NCBI GenBank assembly: GCA_019828595.1
Contig: JAHQRK010000021.1
Span: 434,001-498,000 of the forward strand
Source: Aphanomyces cochlioides
Taxonomy: Eukaryota; Oomycota; Saprolegniomycetes; Saprolegniales; Verrucalvaceae
Reading direction: 5' to 3'
Length of the DNA stretch: 64,000 nt
Under the pieces are notes generated by a model. It worked only from the letters and a program-made list of their open reading frames with translations. It searched no databases and was not told where the DNA came from. The position numbers and the translations under genes were made by a program. Shown piece by piece: positions 41,501 through 56,500 of this stretch (the stretch's first letter is position 1; each line of letters opens with the position of its first letter).

Positions 41501-44500
41501 ACATTGAAAGTGCATCGACACAAGCACAAGAGGACAAAGGACTATGTATTCATTCACGACCTTATTTAGATAGCTTTCAGTTAAATATGAATGTCCAGTC
41601 AAAGCAGAGTCACCTCTGCATCTAACAAGCCGATAAACGACTTGATTGACCGTGGCAGGAAAAGATATTGTCGGGCAGGTGTGATTTTTGGTGTGATTTC
41701 AGGTGTGATTTGGCACCTGATTGGCCAGTTTTAGCACACTCTGGATCACACTGCCAGTGTGATTTGCATCACGATAAAATTCCGAAATATAGCACTGAAC
41801 AGTATTTTTATCCAATCAATGTTTTTGCTGATTTAATTATCTAAGAAGTGATTGGCTCCATCACCAGAAATACAACTTCGGTGTGATTTTGTAAATAACA
41901 TGGCAGTGTCGGTGAAACATCACACTCACTGTCACACCACTATACGATTGGCTAAAATTCTGCATTGCACAGTGTCAACAACACAGAGTCCACGACAAGA
42001 CGGAGTTCACGTTGACAACATGGCCAGTCGAGTTTGGCCACAGACGCATTAACATTATGTTTAAGCCTCTCATACTTATTTCTAAATCGCAACAATTGAT
42101 TGCAAAGTGCACCACATATACTGTTGTTTTGTTCGACGCTATGAGTCGCGTACATTGAATAGAATTATCACAAAACTACCAGACGTAACCTCAGTTTGAT
42201 CTCCGATGTGCGTGAGTATGTGAAATCGCTTTAGTTTTCGACAAAAACAACGACCTACTTGTCTTTTGACCGGTGCTTGGACGTAAGATATCTGTACACA
42301 GAACACAAATTCGCCTCAATCTACCAAATCCAAATGATGGGCAGTAGTTATGATTAGATACAAGACATATTTAAGTCTATAATACAATGGAAGTGACTAC
42401 GTTTCAGGTGCAAAGCATATTTTTCGATAATAAACCGGACTCGACGGGTGTTCATGTGCCCGGCTTTTCAATGTTCTCACATTGAAAGTGCATCGACACA
42501 AGCACAAGAGGACAAAGGACTATGTATTCATTCACGACCTTATTTAGATAGCTTTCAGTTAAATATGAATGTCCAGTCAAAGCAGAGTCACCTCTGCATC
42601 TAACAAGCCGATAAACGACTTGATTGACCGTGGCAGGAAAAGATATTGTCGGGCAGGTGTGATTTTTGGTGTGATTTCAGGTGTGATTTGGCACCTGATT
42701 GGCCAGTTTTAGCACACTCTGGATCACACTGCCAGTGTGATTTGCATCACGATAAAATTCCGAAATATAGCACTGAACAGTATTTTTATCCAATCAATGT
42801 TTTTGCTGATTTAATTATCTAAGAAGTGATTGGCTCCATCACCAGAAATACAACTTCGGTGTGATTTTGTAAATAACATGGCAGTGCCGGTGAAACATCA
42901 CACTCACTGTCACACCACTACACGATTGGCTAAAACTCTGCATTGCACAGTGTCAACAACACAGAGTCCACGACAAGACGGAGTTCACGTTGACAACATG
43001 GCCAGTCGAGTTTGGCCACAGACGCATTAACATTATGTTTAAGCCTCTCATACTTATTTCTAAATCGCAACAATTGATTGCAAAGTGCACCACATATACT
43101 GTTGTTTTGTTCGACGCTATGAGTCGCGTACATTGAATAGAATTATCACAAAACTACCAGACGTAACCTCAGTTTGATCTCCGATGTGCGTGAGTATGTG
43201 AAATCGCTTTAGTTTTCGACAAAAACAACGACCTACTTGTCTTTTGACCGGTGCTTGGACGTAAGATATCTGTACACAGAACACAAATTCGCCTCAATCT
43301 ACCAAATCCAAATGATGGGCAGTAGTTATGATTAGATACAAGACATATTTAAGTCTATAATACAATGGAAGTGACTACGTTTCAGGTGCAAAGCATATTT
43401 TTCGATAATAAACCGGACTCGACGGGTGTTCATGTGCCCGGCTTTTCAATGTTCTCACATTGAAAGTGCATCGACACAAGCACAAGAGGACAAAGGACTA
43501 TGTATTCATTCACGACCTTATTTAGATAGCTTTCAGTTAAATATGAATGTCCAGTCAAAGCAGAGTCACCTCTGCATCTAACAAGCCGATAAACGACTTG
43601 ATTGACCGTGGCAGGAAAAGATATTGTCGGGCAGGTGTGATTTTTGGTGTGATTTCAGGTGTGATTTGGCACCTGATTGGCCAGTTTTAGCACACTCTGG
43701 ATCACACTGCCAGTGTGATTTGCATCACGATAAAATTCCGAAATATAGCACTGAACAGTATTTTTATCCAATCAATGTTTTTGCTGATTTAATTATCTAA
43801 GAAGTGATTGGCTCCATCACCAGAAATACAACTTCGGTGTGATTTTGTAAATAACATGGCAGTGTCGGTGAAACATCACACTCACTGTCACACCACTATA
43901 CGATTGGCTAAAATTCTGCATTGCACAGTGTCAACAACACAGAGTCCACGACAAGACGGAGTTCACGTTGACAACATGGCCAGTCGAGTTTGGCCACAGA
44001 CGCATTAACATTATGTTTAAGCCTCTCATACTTATTTCTAAATCGCAACAATTGATTGCAAAGTGCACCACATATACTGTTGTTTTGTTCGACGCTATGA
44101 GTCGCGTACATTGAATAGAATTATCACAAAACTACCAGACGTAACCTCAGTTTGATCTCCGATGTGCGTGAGTATGTGAAATCGCTTTAGTTTTCGACAA
44201 AAACAACGACCTACTTGTCTTTTGACCGGTGCTTGGACGTAAGATATCTGTACACAGAACACAAATTCGCCTCAATCTACCAAATCCAAATGATGGGCAG
44301 TAGTTATGATTAGATACAAGACATATTTAAGTCTATAATACAATGGAAGTGACTACGTTTCAGGTGCAAAGCATATTTTTCGATAATAAACCGGACTCGA
44401 CGGGTGTTCATGTGCCCGGCTTTTCAATGTTCTCACATTGAAAGTGCATCGACACAAGCACAAGAGGACAAAGGACTATGTATTCATTCACGACCTTATT

Positions 44501-47500
44501 TAGATAGCTTTCAGTTAAATATGAATGTCCAGTCAAAGCAGAGTCACCTCTGCATCTAACAAGCCGATAAACGACTTGATTGACCGTGGCAGGAAAAGAT
44601 ATTGTCGGGCAGGTGTGATTTTTGGTGTGATTTCAGGTGTGATTTGGCACCTGATTGGCCAGTTTTAGCACACTCTGGATCACACTGCCAGTGTGATTTG
44701 CATCACGATAAAATTCCGAAATATAGCACTGAACAGTATTTTTATCCAATCAATGTTTTTGCTGATTTAATTATCTAAGAAGTGATTGGCTCCATCACCA
44801 GAAATACAACTTCGGTGTGATTTTGTAAATAACATGGCAGTGTCGGTGAAACATCACACTCACTGTCACACCACTACACGATTGGCTAAAACTCTGCATT
44901 GCACAGTGTCAACAACACAGAGTCCACGACAAGACGGAGTTCACGTTGACAACATGGCCAGTCGAGTTTGGCCACAGACGCATTAACATTATGTTTAAGC
45001 CTCTCATACTTATTTCTAAATCGCAACAATTGATTGCAAAGTGCACCACATATACTGTTGTTTTGTTCGACGCTATGGGTCGCGTACATTGAATAGAATT
45101 ATCACAAAACTACCAGACGTAACCTCAGTTTGATCTCCGATGTGCGTGAGTATGTGAAATCGCTTTAGTTTTCGACAAAAACAACGACCTACTTGTCTTT
45201 TGACCGGTGCTTGGACGTAAGATATCTGTACACAGAACACAAATTCGCCTCAATCTACCAAATCCAAATGATGGGCAGTAGTTATGATTAGATACAAGAC
45301 ATATTTAAGTCTATAATACAATGGAAGTGACTACGTTTCAGGTGCAAAGCATATTTTTCGATAATAAACCGGACTCGACGGGTGTTCATGTGCCCGGCTT
45401 TTCAATGTTCTCACATTGAAAGTGCATCGACACAAGCACAAGAGGACAAAGGACTATGTATTCATTCACGACCTTATTTAGATAGCTTTCAGTTAAATAT
45501 GAATGTCCAGTCAAAGCAGAGTCACCTCTGCATCTAACAAGCCGATAAACGACTTGATTGACCGTGGCAGGAAAAGATATTGTCGGGCAGGTGTGATTTT
45601 TGGTGTGATTTCAGGTGTGATTTGGCACCTGATTGGCCAGTTTTAGCACACTCTGGATCACACTGCCAGTGTGATTTGCATCACGATAAAATTCCGAAAT
45701 ATAGCACTGAACAGTATTTTTATCCAATCAATGTTTTTGCTGATTTAATTATCTAAGAAGTGATTGGCTCCATCACCAGAAATACAACTTCGGTGTGATT
45801 TTGTAAATAACATGGCAGTGTCGGTGAAACATCACACTCACTGTCACACCACTACACGATTGGCTAAAACTCTGCATTGCACAGTGTCAACAACACAGAG
45901 TCCACGACAAGACGGAGTTCACGTTGACAACATGGCCAGTCGAGTTTGGCCACAGACGCATTAACATTATGTTTAAGCCTCTCATACTTATTTCTAAATC
46001 GCAACAATTGATTGCAAAGTGCACCACATATACTGTTGTTTTGTTCGACGCTATGAGTCGCGTACATTGAATAGAATTATCACAAAACTACCAGACGTAA
46101 CCTCAGTTTGATCTCCGATGTGCGTGAGTATGTGAAATCGCTTTAGTTTTCGACAAAAACAACGACCTACTTGTCTTTTGACCGGTGCTTGGACGTAAGA
46201 TATCTGTACACAGAACACAAATTCGCCTCAATCTACCAAATCCAAATGATGGGCAGTAGTTATGATTAGATACAAGACATATTTAAGTCTATAATACAAT
46301 GGAAGTGACTACGTTTCAGGTGCAAAGCATATTTTTCGATAATAAACCGGACTCGACGGGTGTTCATGTGCCCGGCTTTTCAATGTTCTCACATTGAAAG
46401 TGCATCGACACAAGCACAAGAGGACAAAGGACTATGTATTCATTCACGACCTTATTTAGATAGCTTTCAGTTAAATATGAATGTCCAGTCAAAGCAGAGT
46501 CACCTCTGCATCTAACAAGCCGATAAACGACTTGATTGACCGTGGCAGGAAAAGATATTGTCGGGCAGGTGTGATTTTTGGTGTGATTTCAGGTGTGATT
46601 TGGCACCTGATTGGCCAGTTTTAGCACACTCTGGATCACACTGCCAGTGTGATTTGCATCACGATAAAATTCCGAAATATAGCACTGAACAGTATTTTTA
46701 TCCAATCAATGTTTTTGCTGATTTAATTATCTAAGAAGTGATTGGCTCCATCACCAGAAATACAACTTCGGTGTGATTTTGTAAATAACATGGCAGTGTC
46801 GGTGAAACATCACACTCACTGTCACACCACTACACGATTGGCTAAAACTCTGCATTGCACAGTGTCAACAACACAGAGTCCACGACAAGACGGAGTTCAC
46901 GTTGACAACATGGCCAGTCGAGTTTGGCCACAGACGCATTAACATTATGTTTAAGCCTCTCATACTTATTTCTAAATCGCAACAATTGATTGCAAAGTGC
47001 ACCACATATACTGTTGTTTTGTTCGACGCTATGAGTCGCGTACATTGAATAGAATTATCACAAAACTACCAGACGTAACCTCAGTTTGATCTCCGATGTG
47101 CGTGAGTATGTGAAATCGCTTTAGTTTTCGACAAAAACAACGACCTACTTGTCTTTTGACCGGTGCTTGGACGTAAGATATCTGTACACAGAACACAAAT
47201 TCGCCTCAATCTACCAAATCCAAATGATGGGCAGTAGTTATGATTAGATACAAGACATATTTAAGTCTATAATACAATGGAAGTGACTACGTTTCAGGTG
47301 CAAAGCATATTTTTCGATAATAAACCGGACTCGACGGGTGTTCATGTGCCCGGCTTTTCAATGTTCTCACATTGAAAGTGCATCGACACAAGCACAAGAG
47401 GACAAAGGACTATGTATTCATTCACGACCTTATTTAGATAGCTTTCAGTTAAATATGAATGTCCAGTCAAAGCAGAGTCACCTCTGCATCTAACAAGCCG

Positions 47501-50500
47501 ATAAACGACTTGATTGACCGTGGCAGGAAAAGATATTGTCGGGCAGGTGTGATTTTTGGTGTGATTTCAGGTGTGATTTGGCACCTGATTGGCCAGTTTT
47601 AGCACACTCTGGATCACACTGCCAGTGTGATTTGCATCACGATAAAATTCCGAAATATAGCACTGAACAGTATTTTTATCCAATCAATGTTTTTGCTGAT
47701 TTAATTATCTAAGAAGTGATTGGCTCCATCACCAGAAATACAACTTCGGTGTGATTTTGTAAATAACATGGCAGTGTCGGTGAAACATCACACTCACTGT
47801 CACACCACTACACGATTGGCTAAAATTCTGCATTGCACAGTGTCAACAACACAGAGTCCACGACAAGACGGAGTTCACGTTGACAACATGGCCAGTCGAG
47901 TTTGGCCACAGACGCATTAACATTATGTTTAAGCCTCTCATACTTATTTCTAAATCGCAACAATTGATTGCAAAGTGCACCACATATACTGTTGTTTTGT
48001 TCGACGCTATGAGTCGCGTACATTGAATAGAATTATCACAAAACTACCAGACGTAACCTCAGTTTGATCTCCGATGTGCGTGAGTATGTGAAATCGCTTT
48101 AGTTTTCGACAAAAACAACGACCTACTTGTCTTTTGACCGGTGCTTGGACGTAAGATATCTGTACACAGAACACAAATTCGCCTCAATCTACCAAATCCA
48201 AATGATGGGCAGTAGTTATGATTAGATACAAGACATATTTAAGTCTATAATACAATGGAAGTGACTACGTTTCAGGTGCAAAGCATATTTTTCGATAATA
48301 AACCGGACTCGACGGGTGTTCATGTGCCCGGCTTTTCAATGTTCTCACATTGAAAGTGCATCGACACAAGCACAAGAGGACAAAGGACTATGTATTCATT
48401 CACGACCTTATTTAGATAGCTTTCAGTTAAATATGAATGTCCAGTCAAAGCAGAGTCACCTCTGCATCTAACAAGCCGATAAACGACTTGATTGACCGTG
48501 GCAGGAAAAGATATTGTCGGGCAGGTGTGATTTTTGGTGTGATTTCAGGTGTGATTTGGCACCTGATTGGCCAGTTTTAGCACACTCTGGATCACACTGC
48601 CAGTGTGATTTGCATCACGATAAAATTCCGAAATATAGCACTGAACAGTATTTTTATCCAATCAATGTTTTTGCTGATTTAATTATCTAAGAAGTGATTG
48701 GCTCCATCACCAGAAATACAACTTCGGTGTGATTTTGTAAATAACATGGCAGTGTCGGTGAAACATCACACTCACTGTCACACCACTACACGATTGGCTA
48801 AAACTCTGCATTGCACAGTGTCAACAACACAGAGTCCACGACAAGACGGAGTTCACGTTGACAACATGGCCAGTCGAGTTTGGCCACAGACGCATTAACA
48901 TTATGTTTAAGCCTCTCATACTTATTTCTAAATCGCAACAATTGATTGCAAAGTGCACCACATATACTGTTGTTTTGTTCGACGCTATGAGTCGCGTACA
49001 TTGAATAGAATTATCACAAAACTACCAGACGTAACCTCAGTTTGATCTCCGATGTGCGTGAGTATGTGAAATCGCTTTAGTTTTCGACAAAAACAACGAC
49101 CTACTTGTCTTTTGACCGGTGCTTGGACGTAAGATATCTGTACACAGAACACAAATTCGCCTCAATCTACCAAATCCAAATGATGGGCAGTAGTTATGAT
49201 TAGATACAAGACATATTTAAGTCTATAATACAATGGAAGTGACTACGTTTCAGGTGCAAAGCATATTTTTCGATAATAAACCGGACTCGACGGGTGTTCA
49301 TGTGCCCGGCTTTTCAATGTTCTCACATTGAAAGTGCATCGACACAAGCACAAGAGGACAAAGGACTATGTATTCATTCACGACCTTATTTAGATAGCTT
49401 TCAGTTAAATATGAATGTCCAGTCAAAGCAGAGTCACCTCTGCATCTAACAAGCCGATAAACGACTTGATTGACCGTGGCAGGAAAAGATATTGTCGGGC
49501 AGGTGTGATTTTTGGTGTGATTTCAGGTGTGATTTGGCACCTGATTGGCCAGTTTTAGCACACTCTGGATCACACTGCCAGTGTGATTTGCATCACGATA
49601 AAATTCCGAAATATAGCACTGAACAGTATTTTTATCCAATCAATGTTTTTGCTGATTTAATTATCTAAGAAGTGATTGGCTCCATCACCAGAAATACAAC
49701 TTCGGTGTGATTTTGTAAATAACATGGCAGTGTCGGTGAAACATCACACTCACTGTCACACCACTACACGATTGGCTAAAACTCTGCATTGCACAGTGTC
49801 AACAACACAGAGTCCACGACAAGACGGAGTTCACGTTGACAACATGGCCAGTCGAGTTTGGCCACAGACGCATTAACATTATGTTTAAGCCTCTCATACT
49901 TATTTCTAAATCGCAACAATTGATTGCAAAGTGCACCACATATACTGTTGTTTTGTTCGACGCTATGAGTCGCGTACATTGAATAGAATTATCACAAAAC
50001 TACCAGACGTAACCTCAGTTTGATCTCCGATGTGCGTGAGTATGTGAAATCGCTTTAGTTTTCGACAAAAACAACGACCTACTTGTCTTTTGACCGGTGC
50101 TTGGACGTAAGATATCTGTACACAGAACACAAATTCGCCTCAATCTACCAAATCCAAATGATGGGCAGTAGTTATGATTAGATACAAGACATATTTAAGT
50201 CTATAATACAATGGAAGTGACTACGTTTCAGGTGCAAAGCATATTTTTCGATAATAAACCGGACTCGACGGGTGTTCATGTGCCCGGCTTTTCAATGTTC
50301 TCACATTGAAAGTGCATCGACACAAGCACAAGAGGACAAAGGACTATGTATTCATTCACGACCTTATTTAGATAGCTTTCAGTTAAATATGAATGTCCAG
50401 TCAAAGCAGAGTCACCTCTGCATCTAACAAGCCGATAAACGACTTGATTGACCGTGGCAGGAAAAGATATTGTCGGGCAGGTGTGATTTTTGGTGTGATT

Positions 50501-53500
50501 TCAGGTGTGATTTGGCACCTGATTGGCCAGTTTTAGCACACTCTGGATCACACTGCCAGTGTGATTTGCATCACGATAAAATTCCGAAATATAGCACTGA
50601 ACAGTATTTTTATCCAATCAATGTTTTTGCTGATTTAATTATCTAAGAAGTGATTGGCTCCATCACCAGAAATACAACTTCGGTGTGATTTTGTAAATAA
50701 CATGGCAGTGTCGGTGAAACATCACACTCACTGTCACACCACTACACGATTGGCTAAAATTCTGCATTGCACAGTGTCAACAACACAGAGTCCACGACAA
50801 GACGGAGTTCACGTTGACAACATGGCCAGTCGAGTTTGGCCACAGACGCATTAACATTATGTTTAAGCCTCTCATACTTATTTCTAAATCGCAACAATTG
50901 ATTGCAAAGTGCACCACATATACTGTTGTTTTGTTCGACGCTATGAGTCGCGTACATTGAATAGAATTATCACAAAACTACCAGACGTAACCTCAGTTTG
51001 ATCTCCGATGTGCGTGAGTATGTGAAATCGCTTTAGTTTTCGACAAAAACAACGACCTACTTGTCTTTTGACCGGTGCTTGGACGTAAGATATCTGTACA
51101 CAGAACACAAATTCGCCTCAATCTACCAAATCCAAATGATGGGCAGTAGTTATGATTAGATACAAGACATATTTAAGTCTATAATACAATGGAAGTGACT
51201 ACGTTTCAGGTGCAAAGCATATTTTTCGATAATAAACCGGACTCGACGGGTGTTCATGTGCCCGGCTTTTCAATGTTCTCACATTGAAAGTGCATCGACA
51301 CAAGCACAAGAGGACAAAGGACTATGTATTCATTCACGACCTTATTTAGATAGCTTTCAGTTAAATATGAATGTCCAGTCAAAGCAGAGTCACCTCTGCA
51401 TCTAACAAGCCGATAAACGACTTGATTGACCGTGGCAGGAAAAGATATTGTCGGGCAGGTGTGATTTTTGGTGTGATTTCAGGTGTGATTTGGCACCTGA
51501 TTGGCCAGTTTTAGCACACTCTGGATCACACTGCCAGTGTGATTTGCATCACGATAAAATTCCGAAATATAGCACTGAACAGTATTTTTATCCAATCAAT
51601 GTTTTTGCTGATTTAATTATCTAAGAAGTGATTGGCTCCATCACCAGAAATACAACTTCGGTGTGATTTTGTAAATAACATGGCAGTGTCGGTGAAACAT
51701 CACACTCACTGTCACACCACTACACGATTGGCTAAAACTCTGCATTGCACAGTGTCAACAACACAGAGTCCACGACAAGACGGAGTTCACGTTGACAACA
51801 TGGCCAGTCGAGTTTGGCCACAGACGCATTAACATTATGTTTAAGCCTCTCATACTTATTTCTAAATCGCAACAATTGATTGCAAAGTGCACCACATATA
51901 CTGTTGTTTTGTTCGACGCTATGAGTCGCGTACATTGAATAGAATTATCACAAAACTACCAGACGTAACCTCAGTTTGATCTCCGATGTGCGTGAGTATG
52001 TGAAATCGCTTTAGTTTTCGACAAAAACAACGACCTACTTGTCTTTTGACCGGTGCTTGGACGTAAGATATCTGTACACAGAACACAAATTCGCCTCAAT
52101 CTACCAAATCCAAATGATGGGCAGTAGTTATGATTAGATACAAGACATATTTAAGTCTATAATACAATGGAAGTGACTACGTTTCAGGTGCAAAGCATAT
52201 TTTTCGATAATAAACCGGACTCGACGGGTGTTCATGTGCCCGGCTTTTCAATGTTCTCACATTGAAAGTGCATCGACACAAGCACAAGAGGACAAAGGAC
52301 TATGTATTCATTCACGACCTTATTTAGATAGCTTTCAGTTAAATATGAATGTCCAGTCAAAGCAGAGTCACCTCTGCATCTAACAAGCCGATAAACGACT
52401 TGATTGACCGTGGCAGGAAAAGATATTGTCGGGCAGGTGTGATTTTTGGTGTGATTTCAGGTGTGATTTGGCACCTGATTGGCCAGTTTTAGCACACTCT
52501 GGATCACACTGCCAGTGTGATTTGCATCACGATAAAATTCCGAAATATAGCACTGAACAGTATTTTTATCCAATCAATGTTTTTGCTGATTTAATTATCT
52601 AAGAAGTGATTGGCTCCATCACCAGAAATACAACTTCGGTGTGATTTTGTAAATAACATGGCAGTGTCGGTGAAACATCACACTCACTGTCACACCACTA
52701 CACGATTGGCTAAAATTCTGCATTGCACAGTGTCAACAACACAGAGTCCACGACAAGACGGAGTTCACGTTGACAACATGGCCAGTCGAGTTTGGCCACA
52801 GACGCATTAACATTATGTTTAAGCCTCTCATACTTATTTCTAAATCGCAACAATTGATTGCAAAGTGCACCACATATACTGTTGTTTTGTTCGACGCTAT
52901 GAGTCGCGTACATTGAATAGAATTATCACAAAACTACCAGACGTAACCTCAGTTTGATCTCCGATGTGCGTGAGTATGTGAAATCGCTTTAGTTTTCGAC
53001 AAAAACAACGACCTACTTGTCTTTTGACCGGTGCTTGGACGTAAGATATCTGTACACAGAACACAAATTCGCCTCAATCTACCAAATCCAAATGATGGGC
53101 AGTAGTTATGATTAGATACAAGACATATTTAAGTCTATAATACAATGGAAGTGACTACGTTTCAGGTGCAAAGCATATTTTTCGATAATAAACCGGACTC
53201 GACGGGTGTTCATGTGCCCGGCTTTTCAATGTTCTCACATTGAAAGTGCATCGACACAAGCACAAGAGGACAAAGGACTATGTATTCATTCACGACCTTA
53301 TTTAGATAGCTTTCAGTTAAATATGAATGTCCAGTCAAAGCAGAGTCACCTCTGCATCTAACAAGCCGATAAACGACTTGATTGACCGTGGCAGGAAAAG
53401 ATATTGTCGGGCAGGTGTGATTTTTGGTGTGATTTCAGGTGTGATTTGGCACCTGATTGGCCAGTTTTAGCACACTCTGGATCACACTGCCAGTGTGATT

Positions 53501-56500
53501 TGCATCACGATAAAATTCCGAAATATAGCACTGAACAGTATTTTTATCCAATCAATGTTTTTGCTGATTTAATTATCTAAGAAGTGATTGGCTCCATCAC
53601 CAGAAATACAACTTCGGTGTGATTTTGTAAATAACATGGCAGTGTCGGTGAAACATCACACTCACTGTCACACCACTACACGATTGGCTAAAACTCTGCA
53701 TTGCACAGTGTCAACAACACAGAGTCCACGACAAGACGGAGTTCACGTTGACAACATGGCCAGTCGAGTTTGGCCACAGACGCATTAACATTATGTTTAA
53801 GCCTCTCATACTTATTTCTAAATCGCAACAATTGATTGCAAAGTGCACCACATATACTGTTGTTTTGTTCGACGCTATGAGTCGCGTACATTGAATAGAA
53901 TTATCACAAAACTACCAGACGTAACCTCAGTTTGATCTCCGATGTGCGTGAGTATGTGAAATCGCTTTAGTTTTCGACAAAAACAACGACCTACTTGTCT
54001 TTTGACCGGTGCTTGGACGTAAGATATCTGTACACAGAACACAAATTCGCCTCAATCTACCAAATCCAAATGATGGGCAGTAGTTATGATTAGATACAAG
54101 ACATATTTAAGTCTATAATACAATGGAAGTGACTACGTTTCAGGTGCAAAGCATATTTTTCGATAATAAACCGGACTCGACGGGTGTTCATGTGCCCGGC
54201 TTTTCAATGTTCTCACATTGAAAGTGCATCGACACAAGCACAAGAGGACAAAGGACTATGTATTCATTCACGACCTTATTTAGATAGCTTTCAGTTAAAT
54301 ATGAATGTCCAGTCAAAGCAGAGTCACCTCTGCATCTAACAAGCCGATAAACGACTTGATTGACCGTGGCAGGAAAAGATATTGTCGGGCAGGTGTGATT
54401 TTTGGTGTGATTTCAGGTGTGATTTGGCACCTGATTGGCCAGTTTTAGCACACTCTGGATCACACTGCCAGTGTGATTTGCATCACGATAGAATTCCGAA
54501 ATATAGCACTGAACAGTATTTTTATCCAATCAATGTTTTTGCTGATTTAATTATCTAAGAAGTGATTGGCTCCATCACCAGAAATACAACTTCGGTGTGA
54601 TTTTGTAAATAACATGGCAGTGCCGGTGAAACATCACACTCACTGTCACACCACTACACGATTGGCTAAAATTCTGCATTGCACAGTGTCAACAACACAG
54701 AGTCCACGACAAGACGGAGTTCACGTTGACAACATGGCCAGTCGAGTTTGGCCACAGACGCATTAACATTATGTTTAAGCCTCTCATACTTATTTCTAAA
54801 TCGCAACAATTGATTGCAAAGTGCACCACATATACTGTTGTTTTGTTCGACGCTATGAGTCGCGTACATTGAATAGAATTATCACAAAACTACCAGACGT
54901 AACCTCAGTTTGATCTCCGATGTGCGTGAGTATGTGAAATCGCTTTAGTTTTCGACAAAAACAACGACCTACTTGTCTTTTGACCGGTGCTTGGACGTAA
55001 GATATCTGTACACAGAACACAAATTCGCCTCAATCTACCAAATCCAAATGATGGGCAGTAGTTATGATTAGATACAAGACATATTTAAGTCTATAATACA
55101 ATGGAAGTGACTACGTTTCAGGTGCAAAGCATATTTTTCGATAATAAACCGGACTCGACGGGTGTTCATGTGCCCGGCTTTTCAATGTTCTCACATTGAA
55201 AGTGCATCGACACAAGCACAAGAGGACAAAGGACTATGTATTCATTCACGACCTTATTTAGATAGCTTTCAGTTAAATATGAATGTCCAGTCAAAGCAGA
55301 GTCACCTCTGCATCTAACAAGCCGATAAACGACTTGATTGACCGTGGCAGGAAAAGATATTGTCGGGCAGGTGTGATTTTTGGTGTGATTTCAGGTGTGA
55401 TTTGGCACCTGATTGGCCAGTTTTAGCACACTCTGGATCACACTGCCAGTGTGATTTGCATCACGATAAAATTCCGAAATATAGCACTGAACAGTATTTT
55501 TATCCAATCAATGTTTTTGCTGATTTAATTATCTAAGAAGTGATTGGCTCCATCACCAGAAATACAACTTCGGTGTGATTTTGTAAATAACATGGCAGTG
55601 TCGGTGAAACATCACACTCACTGTCACACCACTACACGATTGGCTAAAATTCTGCATTGCACAGTGTCAACAACACAGAGTCCACGACAAGACGGAGTTC
55701 ACGTTGACAACATGGCCAGTCGAGTTTGGCCACAGACGCATTAACATTATGTTTAAGCCTCTCATACTTATTTCTAAATCGCAACAATTGATTGCAAAGT
55801 GCACCACATATACTGTTGTTTTGTTCGACGCTATGAGTCGCGTACATTGAATAGAATTATCACAAAACTACCAGACGTAACCTCAGTTTGATCTCCGATG
55901 TGCGTGAGTATGTGAAATCGCTTTAGTTTTCGACAAAAACAACGACCTACTTGTCTTTTGACCGGTGCTTGGACGTAAGATATCTGTACACAGAACACAA
56001 ATTCGCCTCAATCTACCAAATCCAAATGATGGGCAGTAGTTATGATTAGATACAAGACATATTTAAGTCTATAATACAATGGAAGTGACTACGTTTCAGG
56101 TGCAAAGCATATTTTTCGATAATAAACCGGACTCGACGGGTGTTCATGTGCCCGGCTTTTCAATGTTCTCACATTGAAAGTGCATCGACACAAGCACAAG
56201 AGGACAAAGGACTATGTATTCATTCACGACCTTATTTAGATAGCTTTCAGTTAAATATGAATGTCCAGTCAAAGCAGAGTCACCTCTGCATCTAACAAGC
56301 CGATAAACGACTTGATTGACCGTGGCAGGAAAAGATATTGTCGGGCAGGTGTGATTTTTGGTGTGATTTCAGGTGTGATTTGGCACCTGATTGGCCAGTT
56401 TTAGCACACTCTGGATCACACTGCCAGTGTGATTTGCATCACGATAAAATTCCGAAATATAGCACTGAACAGTATTTTTATCCAATCAATGTTTTTGCTG